This document shows, in pieces, positions 22,371 through 31,905 of a stretch of 64,000 bases of DNA. Origin of the DNA: Lumbricus terrestris. Lineage: Eukaryota > Annelida > Clitellata > Crassiclitellata > Lumbricidae. Each line of letters starts with the position of its first letter. Position 1 is the first letter of the stretch. The notes below the pieces were generated by a model that was given only the letters and a program-made list of their open reading frames with translations, did no database searches and was not told where the DNA came from. The DNA lies in assembly GCA_949752735.1 (NCBI GenBank), contig OX457053.1, forward strand, positions 24,740,682-24,804,681, read 5' to 3'. Position numbers and translations under genes: made by a program.

Positions 22371-23211
22371 ATGAATTTCAAGCGTACGTCCTGCGGTACC
22401 CAGTCCCCATATTCGTCACCCTCTCCACCCCCGAGCAGTGACTCAAGCAGAAGGAACCCAGCGCCTACCCACAATGCCTCAATTCACTGTCAACCATCCG
22501 AGGATGCGGACTACACAGTAACGGACCTCTTACCAAGTCCTGTGATTAGAAATCCGCACGTGTTGGACCCGAACGCCTACAGGTTTCGGCAGAATACTCC
22601 GCTTCCAATCTCGAACGGTGTCGCTTTTCCCGACGTAAACGGCGACGCCCGCGAATGCGTCACGATGTCCGTCGCACACGACTCGGAGTCGTCAGAACTT
22701 AACCTTCACTCAGACCCTAGTCCATCAACTGCAGTGGCAGATGAGACCAACGGTGACGAACACACGGAGGACATGTTCAACGTTCATTCCAGGACGGAAC
22801 GACCGCACAATAGACGTCACGACTTGCGGCGACCGACGGCCTGCGACTGGAATTCCGACGAGGACGTCGACTCTCCGGGGTTGGGCGCTCGTCCGGCCGG
22901 AAGCGACGAGGCTGCGATGCTGCGGCATAATTACAATCGGCTGCTGGAGAATCACCAGCGTTTCGTCGTCAGCAACGCTCAGCTGCACAACAACAGGGAG
23001 GAACTTATCGGCCGTGTGGCAGCCCTGGAGGCGGAGCTCGAGGAAGCGGGGTCTGTGATTCGGAGCCTGGAGTTGGATAAGCAGCATCTCGGCGATGAAG
23101 TGGCTTCTCTGCAGAGGACGCTTGGCATCCTCAGGGATCAGATGCCGTTGCTGGCTACGGAGGATGGACAACCGTGGCAACAGGCGACCAACGATAAACG
23201 CAACGGTGCAG
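22371..23211 (+). CDS. Adaptor-like gene exon 1
   Basis: ATG follows a stop-containing upstream region. The donor is GCAG/GTATCA (phase 1). It carries the disordered N-terminus and the main coiled coil ending RTLGILRDQMPLLATEDGQP. Confidence 0.85.
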
Positions 23212-26200
23212 GTATCAAGTATTTGTTTGTTTATATATACTAAGATAACGAGTCAAGCATCGTATTTTAAGTATACATTGCTAAGATCTGTGCAAGTTCT
23301 CGGTTGAATACATAGATGGAAATTTTTTGAAATACTTGGGAAGTAGTTCGTCAGTGGGTGATACGCGCAAGCATGTGGAACTCAACCGTCCAACATATTC
23401 CAATACAGGAATGTATGTCTTTCAAATTCTGTATTGTATTGTATTGTATCTATACATTTACATGGTGCCTCTCGCAGAATTACTATACCTATACTATTCT
23501 ATTGATGCATTGTTGCGGCATGTCTGCAGCAGAAGTTAATGATTAAATGATTGATTAATCCTTAATAAATTTGGCAATTAAATTTATTCTTAATGGTTAA
23601 TTGAAGACTTGCTTTATGTATACATTCGATGAGGTTCATGGTATTATAGATCTTGTGATTAATAAATTCAGCTCCGCTCACTTCTTTGAATATTTCTTAC
23701 TGAGAACCATAAATAGGACTACTGATACGAAGAGGACCTAATGTGTGCCTGGACGGTCATGGGCGTCGTCCATGCACTTATTTTAAAATACGAACGCCGT
23801 CCTCCCTCTAATTGGCCAGCAGCGCCTGGAATGGTAAGGGCGTCCAGGCACTTTTTTGGGAAAGGTGAGGTCGTCCTGCCACGTCTAGGCACTTATTTTT
23901 CCACACTTTATGCACTGGATATGAAGTATCGACTTCTATTCAACTACTGACTAGCAATAAATATTAATAATACTATTAAATAAAGGGCAAGAAATAATTT
24001 TATCTTGTTTATTTCATTTCTTATTGGAAATATATTTAGTCACAATTAATCCTTAATTTGTTTTTCATTCTCCAATAGTTTACTGTTTCAAAAATTAAAA
24101 TTAATCGTTACACCCAGATAAATGATAACGAATTTCGAAATTGTACACATGCACTCGGTTTTCTATTGACTTTTTGGTCGGTGAACCGAACTGAGCTTCT
24201 GGTTCCTTGCTCGCTGACTGCTTTCAGCTGACAATGCCATTCATTCTTTGTTGCTGGTCCTACAACCTGGAACTCATTCCAGAATTTCTATAGCACTTCA
24301 AGGGGGCTCTTCGGTACCTACAATCGCAATCCTCCAGTGCAGCAGAGATGGCAGAGGAAGCTGATGAATGCCTGTTTAACGCAATACGCAGTGATAAACT
24401 GCATGTACTCTACCGATTATTCCCCCCGCCTCGCCCCTCCTGTGGTCATGAGCTCCGTCCTATGGCTCATGACTTCGCTTTCCCGGAAAAAGATAACTGC
24501 AACTTTATCTCTAGAGTTCTGTTTGAAAAACATTTTTTAAACCTAGCAAACCCTACAACAACATCAATCAATTGTTTTATTTGCAACCGAAGTATACATG
24601 ACAAGCTTACACATCTTGAACATCAATTAATTTGAACCTAAATCAAATATTTATTTATGTCGCTTATAAACTGAACTAATACATAAAACCTTTATGAAAT
24701 TTGTCGTATGTAACATGCTGCGTTCTGCCAGCTTGAAGTGTTGATTAAACGAAAATTGATTGATTGATTGATTCAGAAGCACTCCCGACTCTAGCACCGA
24801 AATAAACGTACAATTTTGAGTGCAATAAAAATGTTTCAGTAAGTGCCCCAGGAAGTAGATGTATCTTCTGTGGAAATCCATTCCAGACAACTGGGCCCAT
24901 CACAGAAAAGCTCTGTTCTGCATCGTTGCAGTTCATGCGAATGGGACCAAGAACACTTCCTTCTGTGCAGAACAGAGAGGACAACAGAGCATTCGCAAGT
25001 AGTCTGGGGCAATTGCAAGCTGACATTGCCAGAGCAGCGATCCTATATTCAATGTGCTTCCTGGTAGGAAGCGAGTGTAATTTATCCAGCGTTGTGAGGT
25101 GCCCTTGTAGCGGTATGACCACGTTACGGCTCCATATAAAATGTCATTATTATCATTATTATTGTTATGTAGCTAGAGACATGACCAATTTTAAGGATTC
25201 GTCCAGTTAGGCATGTTGCAAAGCATAAGACTCAGTTCAGGCACATTTATATTCGATAGCCAGAGTAGAGTAAATGGAATGGCCTCATTACACTGCACTT
25301 GGTGCCCAGGTACCACACCGATGTGTTCCTGAAGAATCTCAAAACTGTCCTATTTAGCCGTGGCTCTGGGCCGGGAGCACTTCTGAGTGGCCTACCTTGA
25401 ATAGGCGCTATATAAAACTTCCTAAACAATATTTTAAAAAATAAATGAGTCGATGCATTGTGTTTGCTTTTCTAGACGAGTGGACGTCTAGTCTGAAGGA
25501 GGAGCTGAAGCAGACGATTATGCTTGCGATGAAACAACAACAAGAACTGAACGGTCTGTACAAAGTCATCAAACAACAGAACGAAGCCATCAGACGACTC
25601 ACCTTGACAACGACCTCTGATCCCAAAGACAAGCCACAGCTTCGTTTCCAAGGTAACCGTATTGTCCATCGGCTTCAAGCAACAAAGAGACGTTCCGCTG
25701 ATGGGCTTTAAGATAAAGTGGGGCGCAGTGGTGTAGTGGTGGCGTTGTTGCCTTGAAGCCGGAAGGTTCGAGGTTCGAATCCACCTCAAGTCGCCACGTA
25801 GGGACTTTGTGCAAGTCCTTCACTTGCAAGTGCTCAGCGCTTCGGTGTGAAACTCTGATGCAGTGTCCGCTCTGCAGTCGGTAGCGCCTCTGAGTAGAGA
25901 GCTTGAATGGGGCGCTATAACAAGTGCACATACAAACAAACAAAACCAAGCTGTTTGTTGTATTGTATTTTAGCACACCAATCATAGGTACTAGTTATAA
26001 CTACCTTCATTTCTTCAAGTAGTTATACTACATTATACAATTTATGGATTTTTAAGAGCATCTCGCAGTGCACAACCTAATCAGGAGCAATCCCAGTTTC
26101 AAGAATCTCTCGAAAAAGAAAAGTCTTAAGGCAATGGGCGGAAACAGTAGAGCCCCAGATAAAATCTGAGCACGAGTTAGAGCATGAAGGCCATTCCACA

Positions 26201-27864
26201 GCAAATGGCCAACTGTGCTGTACTGTTACATTCCAAGACCATATTACTAGAAGGTCTGTAGAGTGAAGAGGACGTCCAATGGTAGCTGAGATAGACTGCC
26301 TAATAAGACTGCAGGGTTAGTGGGAACTTGATTGCAGGGGTAGTGGGGGGGAAACTTGACCCAAAAACTAGGGCTGTACCCATCATTCACTTTGTATTTG
26401 CTTTCGAGCCTATTAGTGGGCCAAATAGCTATTCAGTATTCGGCCGGCGGACCGAATACGTATATGGTTACATGATATTTGTTTTTGCATATGCGGCTGC
26501 TATTGCGAGTGTACACAGACTGGCAGAAGGATGCCAAAAATACATGTAGTTAACTGTTTACTTTTAGTTTATGTATTCAATTTACAGAACTGAAACTTTT
26601 GCTTACATTTAAATTTTGAATGTTGTCGGTAGACCTATTTTGTACACTATTCATATTCGGCTGAATAGTTGGTCCAATTATTCGTATTCTGCAAAATAGT
26701 GATAATCACGTGTTCGGTATAGCCGTATATAAGACAGAGCAACATGGTGCTGAGTATGATCTTTGTACTGTTGCAACTGAAATCCATAAGTGTTTGGGAA
26801 CGTAAGGACTGTAAATAATAAAGGACAGATCCTGTGTCAATCCATCAGTGCAGATTGCGGGTTCAGGCTGAATGGTACCGATGCCCACCTGCTGTTTCTG
26901 GTTACCCAGAGAAAAGGCAGACCAGTTTAGGACTGTCCCAGAGACACCGAAGCCTCTTGGTGAGAATTGGAAGAAGTAGCTGGTGGTCTACGGTGTTGTT
27001 TTGCTGCGCTGAGGTCAAGTCATACTCACACGAATAATGTACAATTGTACATACATTTATGCATGCATATGCACATGCATTTATGCATGCATGTGTACAT
27101 GCACTGCTATGCAGTTATTGTTAATTTGATGGCAAGTTATTTATTTTTTAACAATTATATGTTTAGATGATTACCACGGCTTTCGGAAGAACGCCCCAGT
27201 TGAAACTCCACCCAAGCAACTGGAATTACGAGAGAATCCCGAGGGCTCTTCTGTCTCCGCACCGGAACGGGTCAAAGGGCAGAGGTCAGCCGACTATAAC
27301 CCTCCGATACCACCGGAAGTGCGGTTGGGAAACGTCACCAGTCCTCTAAAAGACTCCATTAGGAATTTCTTTGGGGCAGGGAATGGACCAAGCTCCCCGA
27401 AACACAAATCCACCACTACCACAGGTGACCCTTCATCGCCGTCGACGACAGTTGCTAAGAGACCGCCAGCGGTTGCTAAGCAACATCCGCCAAGCAGCAG
27501 TGCTTTACCACCACATGGTAGGACGAGTCAACGCAATCGTCAGGTGATGTCTGTCCAGGGACCCCCGGACCACCTTCACTCCGACGTCGACCTGGAAAAC
27601 GCCAGTTTCGTTTTCGTCGATTCCAGCCTCGCCGGGTCGAGGATCTGCCCGCTGTGCGGCGTCGTGTTTCCGAACGAAGGAACGACGATGGAACAGTTCG
27701 TGGAACACGTGAGTCAGTGCGTTCCACCCGCGGAACACAGACAGTGCCCGGTGTGCCTGGAGAGGTTCGACAAGACGGTGACGGATCGGACGATTGAGAT
27801 GCACGTCAATGAGCATTTCGACGAAGACCGATTCCAATGCCTCTCTCCGGTGGAGAACAAATGA
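22371..27864 (+). CDS. Coiled-coil adaptor with C-terminal tandem zinc fingers (TBK1-adaptor / autophagy-receptor-like)
   Basis: Exons 22371-23211, 25476-25652 and 27167-27864 join with phase 1 at both GT-AG introns to give 571 residues. In order: a Ser/Pro-rich disordered N-terminus; a coiled coil of about 75 residues (LLENHQRFVVSNAQLHNN to about residue 265); a second short coiled coil in exon 2 (SLKEELKQTIMLAMKQQQEL); a disordered linker; a LIR-like FVFV at 487-490 preceded by acidic residues; then fingers C500-x2-C503-x16-H520-x3-C524 and C533-x2-C536-x15-H552-x3-H556. The finger pair resembles the C-termini of TAX1BP1/CALCOCO, TANK and optineurin. No SKICH domain is present, so orthology to TAX1BP1 is doubtful. 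A role in ubiquitin-linked TBK1 signalling or selective autophagy is inference. Confidence 0.8.
23212..25475. repeat. Adaptor-like gene intron 1: MITE and LINE debris
   Basis: 23730-23920 is a MITE of the AAAGTGTGCCTGGACGG family. 24745-25122 is a LINE fragment (separate entry). 25330-25420 is a SINE/LINE 3' tail (GGGCCGGGAGCACTTCTGAG ... AATAGGCGCTATATAAAA). The rest is unremarkable. Confidence 0.6.
24745..25122 (-). pseudogene. LINE RT C-terminal fragment
   Basis: The minus strand reads LHSLPTRKHIEYRIAALAMS and FSVMGPVVWNGFPQKIHLLP, the HWLPVxxRIxYKI and GPxxWNxLPxxI blocks at the C-terminus of CR1/L2-type RTs. It is related to the fragment at 51071-51552. Confidence 0.75.
25476..25652 (+). 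CDS. Adaptor-like gene exon 2
   Basis: Acceptor CTTTTCTAG, donor CAAG/GTAACC, 59 codons. It encodes EWTSSLKEELKQTIMLAMKQ and LYKVIKQQNEAIRRL, a helix that in TBK1 adaptors would sit where the kinase-binding segment lies; that equivalence is untested. Confidence 0.82.
25725..25935 (+). mobile_element. tRNA-derived SINE, family A
   Basis: GCAGTGGTGTAGTGGTGGC and GGTTCGAATCC boxes, body CAGTGTCCGCTCTGCAGTCG, 3' end AATGGGGCGCTATAACAAGT and an (AAAC)n-like tail. Lies in intron 2 of the adaptor-like gene. Confidence 0.92.
26330..26730. mobile_element. Possible hAT-like element, degenerate ends
   Basis: CTAGGGCTGTACCC near 26369 and GGTATAGCCGTA near 26717 are imperfect inverted ends around subterminal ATTCGG motifs in both orientations. 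I could not find a matching 8-bp duplication. Confidence 0.4.
27167..27864 (+). CDS. Adaptor-like gene exon 3: LIR-like motif and zinc fingers
   Basis: Acceptor ATGTTTAG. The TGA stop is at 27862-27864. It holds the disordered linker, DLENASFVFVDS (LIR-like) and the two zinc fingers (CPLC...H...C and CPVC...H...H). Confidence 0.88.
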
Positions 27865-28660
27865 CTCGTCGTTTATGGACAGCCGTTCGGAAGCCACTTC
27901 CACTCTCAGATTTTCCATGTTGTCCGTGGTTTTTGTGGAGCGTGACCTAATGACGCTGCTGCTTGTGTTCGGAAATCGTTTCCACTCTACGATTTCCGCA
28001 TACTCCCCTTTTTGTAGGTGAACTTGTCTGAACAGTGCTGCTACGTGTATAAAACTCTTGCTGCTTTAATGATGTTTCTCTAGATGGTGCTGTGCGTGTT
28101 AATGGACCAGGTATTTATTATCTGTTGATGTTTATATTATCGTTGTTATTATTACTTGTATGTTAGCTCTATTATTATTACTACAAGAATAATGTGTGCA
28201 TACATTGGCTGGCACCCCCTCGCAAAGAATTAAATGGTACTAGAGCTTGGAGTATGGGACATTTATTATCTTCCTCGTGAATGGAAATATCACACGGTAA
28301 TTTGTGTCCATGCGTGGACCTTCTGGTGAATGAGAGGCAGAAATGGAGAATATTTCACTTGGATGATGAACATTTTCAGCTGTAATACATGCCCAGTGGG
28401 ATTATTATTATTGTCATTGTTTTGTATCGTATAAATCTTGTAATTGCTTCAAAGGAGTTTCGTGTGCAAGGACTACGATGTAAAATTAATCCAGATAGAG
28501 AAGATGAAGAGCTTCTATGAAGAGTTAACTAATATTTTTAAAATCATTTTGTGTTCATTTCAATGTTGTCGTCTTTTTTGTTTATCTTGTTTTTAAACTG
28601 CTGATGTCATACGAGTGCTTCAGCCATAAGATCCTATGACCCCTGAGAGCTGTTTGTTTG
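27865..28660 (+). other. 3' flank/UTR of the adaptor-like gene
   Basis: No further coding block or repeat recognised. Part of it is presumably 3' UTR, but I see no clear AATAAA. Confidence 0.4.
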
Positions 28661-28868
28661 TATGTGCACTTGTTATAGTGCCCCTTCAATCTCTCTACTC
28701 AGAGGCGCTCCCGACTGCAGAGCGGACACTGCATCGGAGATTCACGCCGAAGCGCTGAGCAATTGCGAATGAAGGACTTGCCCAGGGTCCCTACGCGACG
28801 ACTTGAGGTGGATTCGAACCTTCCGGCTTCAAGGCAACGATGCCACCACTACACCACCGCGCCCCCCA
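28660..28868 (-). mobile_element. tRNA-derived SINE, family A, reverse
   Basis: Reverse copy. GGATTCGAACC (B box) at about 28810 and CACTACACCACCGC (A box) at about 28848; the 3' end lies at 28665 (TGCACTTGTTATAGTGCCCC). Confidence 0.92.
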
Positions 28869-29189
28869 GCTGTGTCTGGTAGTGACTAACTTACCCTATC
28901 TTACCTTTTTTAACCTTGTCTCATTTCCCGTTGTTTCTCACATTCTGACCTAACAATCTTTTAAATTGCCTTTACTCATCTTACCTTACATTAATTTGTT
29001 TATGATTGCCTACCATCCAGAATGTGAGCCCTGGATGACGTCATTGTGGCATGCTGCGTGTGATAAATGTAACGTGTCAATTCCAGAAGATAGGGACATA
29101 GAGTAAAAAGTAATTTGATTATGCCCTCCTTACAGAGAGTTCAGAAGTAAAAAGTTATAGTTCGGCCACCATCAGTAACCATAGGTGTG

Positions 29190-29330
29190 TCTTAGGTGAC
29201 CTGAAAGAGATAAGCTTTCAGTTTAGAACAAGAGACCGTTTCAATAAGAGAGTTTCGAACATGAAGAGGTAGAGAGTGACAGAAGGAGGGACAGGCAACT
29301 GTGAATGACAAAGACCAAGACTTAAAGTGT
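29190..29330 (-). pseudogene. LINE RT C-terminal fragment
   Basis: The minus strand reads FCHSLPLHVRNSLIETVSCS then KLKAYLF, the WNSLPxxxRxxxxxxxFKxxLKxxLF block. It abuts the MITE at 29320. Confidence 0.65.
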
Positions 29331-29495
29331 GCCTGGACGGTCATGGACGGCGTCCATGCACTCATTTTAAAATCTGAACGCCATCCAGCCACTTATTGAC
29401 GAGCACAGACTGGAAAGGTAAGGGGCGTCCAGGCACTTCTTTTGGAGAGGTAAGGGGCGTCCAGGCACTTATTTTTGCACACTTTAGGCACTGAT
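29320..29495. mobile_element. MITE, TTAAAGTGTG...CACACTTTA family
   Basis: CTTAAAGTGTGCCTGGACGG to GCACACTTTAGGCACTG, with internal AAGGGGCGTCCAGGCACTT repeated twice. Related copies lie at 20333-20995 and 23730-23920. No clear TSD. Confidence 0.7.
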
Positions 29496-29552
29496 TGTCA
29501 AAGACGAGATGTGTTACGGAAACAACATTCATACAAGCACTTCATCGTAGAA

Positions 29553-29587
29553 TGAAGGGAGTCTTCGGACAGCGTTGGCACATCGCC
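29553..29587 (+). pseudogene. 35-bp exact copy of ZDHHC24 coding sequence
   Basis: 35 bases are identical to 31013-31047 of the ZDHHC24-like gene (codons LKGVFGQRWHIA), 1.46 kb upstream on the same strand, then CAG/GTTGGT. It may be the edge of a lost tandem copy. Confidence 0.8.
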
Positions 29588-30297
29588 CAGGTTGGTTAGG
29601 TTTGTTACATGTTGATAATAATTATCAGTGCCATCTTGATCGTGGATGACCAGAGAAATTCGGGTCGGGCCCTCCTTAGGCAGAGTGCAGTCACGGGCCC
29701 ATAAATTAATTGTATTTTAGTGCTTAAGCACAAAGCAATTGGCTTGAAACCGAAAGGTGGCAGGTTAAGATCCGAAACTGAAGTCAATCTTCCAGGGTGC
29801 AAGTGCCCTGCCAATCATGCTTGATGCGACAGTGTCTTTAAGCAGCAACCAACGTTGGATAAGTAGGCCTATGGTATGTCCTAGCTCAATCTGAACTCAA
29901 CACAACCTTTGCCTTACAGTTACGAATTTTTATTTATTCGGAGAATTTTTATATGCTCAGGTAAAAAAAAATCGTGAGTGTGTTAATTTACCAAAAGAGA
30001 TGAATGTCGGAAAGAGGAATTATGTGTGGGACATTTCTGTGCTGATTTGATGATTTTGTGCTGATAACCTACTTACTTACCTTTCTTGATCGAGTCTTTG
30101 GCGTTTCCGGTTCTGCGTAACTATGTTGATGAAGTACAAATCCGGGTCAGTGTTCGTCAATTTTCGTAGAAACTTGTTATAAAATACGTATTTTATACAC
30201 AATAAATAAGTGCAGGTCTTATTTCTAGGCTGTCAACGAGGGGGTCATCGAGGAATCAGCGTTTGCAATTTTTCCGATATCTTAATCACCGATAATA
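29588..30297. other. Upstream region of the ZDHHC24-like gene
   Basis: Presumed promoter/5' UTR. No repeat or further coding piece recognised. Confidence 0.45.
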
Positions 30298-31137
30298 ATG
30301 GTTTGGCGGCGTTTCATGCCCAAACAACCTAGCGATCGAATCGCCTATTTCATGATGTTAATCATGATTCACATCGTCGGGACTTACGAGCTTTTCGTAA
30401 TTTTGCCGTACATAGATTACGAACGCAACAAGACGTTTTGGTTACACGCAAGCGCCGGATTATTTCTGTATTTCAATGTAATGGCCAGCTTTTACAAGCT
30501 ATTCAACACCGACAGTACGAGTTCTGGAGTGGTGCTGCCGACGCTGCTTTTGCCTGGATGGCAGTACTGCCACACGTGTGGAATCAACACTCCGCCGAGG
30601 TCATTCCACTGCTGGATGTGTGACGTATGCATTCTCAAACGGGACCATCACTGCATGTTCAGTGGGAACTGTGTCGGCCATCGCAACCAGAGGTACTTCC
30701 TCACGATGCTCCTCTATCTAGCAATCGGGGCGGCCTACTGCAACTACCTGAATTTCGATTACACGTTTGAGGTTCTCGGCGGACTGAGCTGGAAGTCGGT
30801 GCTGACGATGATTCTACCGCTGCTCTCGTGGACCGTCGGATTGGCTGGAACGTTCACATTTGCCGTTTCGTTTGTGTCGGCCTTGTGCATTGTGGGATCA
30901 ATTCTTCTCACTTGCCTCTGTTTCTATCACGGCCAGAATCTCTACATGGGGCAGACGTGTATGGAGCGCAACAAGGGCGACCGGACGTACGACATGGGAT
31001 GGAAAGAAAATCTGAAGGGAGTCTTCGGACAGCGTTGGCACATCGCCTGGATCAGCCCTATCATTACGTCGCCATTCGAGGGTGACGGTCTGGAATTTAG
31101 AAGCAGATATCGCTACGAAAATATCAAAGACATGTAA
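30298..31137 (+). CDS. ZDHHC24: Palmitoyltransferase ZDHHC24-like (DHHC family), single exon
   Basis: A 279-residue polytopic membrane protein encoded without introns. DHHC enzymes transfer palmitate to cysteines through an acyl-enzyme on the DHHC cysteine, mostly at Golgi/ER membranes. Visible: N-terminal hydrophobic segments at about 15-37 and 47-66; the cysteine-rich domain at 91-133 (CHTCGINTPPRSFHCWMCDV then CILKRDHHC, with DHHC at 116-119 and all zinc-ligand Cys/His present); and hydrophobic segments at about 133-150 and 165-210. QTCME at 219-223 matches the TTxE position. The tail has NLKGVFGQRW and ITSPFEGDGLEF; this SP-GDG-F ending and the length fit ZDHHC24. ATG 30298 opens the longest frame. 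The uniform frame and intact motifs argue against a dead retrocopy. Confidence 0.9.
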   Translation: MVWRRFMPKQPSDRIAYFMMLIMIHIVGTYELFVILPYIDYERNKTFWLHASAGLFLYFNVMASFYKLFNTDSTSSGVVLPTLLLPGWQYCHTCGINTPPRSFHCWMCDVCILKRDHHCMFSGNCVGHRNQRYFLTMLLYLAIGAAYCNYLNFDYTFEVLGGLSWKSVLTMILPLLSWTVGLAGTFTFAVSFVSALCIVGSILLTCLCFYHGQNLYMGQTCMERNKGDRTYDMGWKENLKGVFGQRWHIAWISPIITSPFEGDGLEFRSRYRYENIKDM

Positions 31138-31410
31138 TTCATGATCTTGTTGCCAAGACGTGAATTTCTTCGTGTGAATATTAATCAAGATTGTTTTCTT
31201 TTTTCAACTTAACATTTTTCAAGTCTTTGTAAAATCGTAAATCAGGAATCAGACATTAGTTACGAGCCGCATAGAAATCGGAGCGGAGTATGCTAAACAT
31301 GAAACTGGAGCATGTAGTTCTAGGATGCTGTTGGTCAGTCAAATGTTTGGATATGAATTCGGGTAGGGCCGGACACCTCATCTTTCTTTTTTACCGTACA
31401 GGATCCTAAT
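31138..31410. other. 3' flank of the ZDHHC24-like gene
   Basis: No feature recognised beyond presumed 3' UTR. Confidence 0.4.
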
Positions 31411-31664
31411 CAGGACTGAAAGTGGTTTGGAAAAGTTGCCGGGTCTGACTTAAGCCGACGTCTTTCAGCCAAAAATATTTCTGACGACCTGTTTTTTTGT
31501 CATTTGCTCAAAATTTTCCAAAATCACTCCATTTTACCTATTTTTTGTATCTTTTTTGCCCCAAATTGTTTAACACGCGACCCGGCTGAGACCTGGCACC
31601 AGCAGGTCACGAAAATCAATGCCGTGTCGCAGACGCCAACAGACCTGGCTCACTTTCAGCCCTG
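31411..31664 (-). mobile_element. hAT-type MITE, CAGGGCTGAAAGTG family, 254 bp
   Basis: Ends CAGGACTGAAAGTGG ... CTCACTTTCAGCCCTG, with an exact 8-bp duplication ATCCTAAT at 31403-31410 and 31665-31672. It is reversed relative to, and 104 bp longer than, the copy at 20686. Confidence 0.93.
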
Positions 31665-31819
31665 ATCCTAATATTCTCTGCTGAATTGAGTCTCTTAATT
31701 TTTATTTTTTGTAACCCTTCAATGGCAGATTTAATCCCAAAGGTGCAGCCCTATGTGTAACCACTGTGTTAGTGATTAGACAAATCAATATTGACTTGTA
31801 ATGAGTACGTTTGTATCAT

Positions 31820-31905
31820 GGTGTCTATCGTGGCTGGGCTGGGAGCACCTCTGAGTAGGCTCCTTGAAGAGGCACTATATAAATTCTTAGAATGAATGAA
31901 TGAAC
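31820..31905 (+). repeat. SINE/LINE 3' tail with (GAAT)n
   Basis: GGGAGCACCTCTGAGTAGGC, TTGAAGAGGCACTATATAAA and then a short (TGAA)n tail. Confidence 0.75.
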
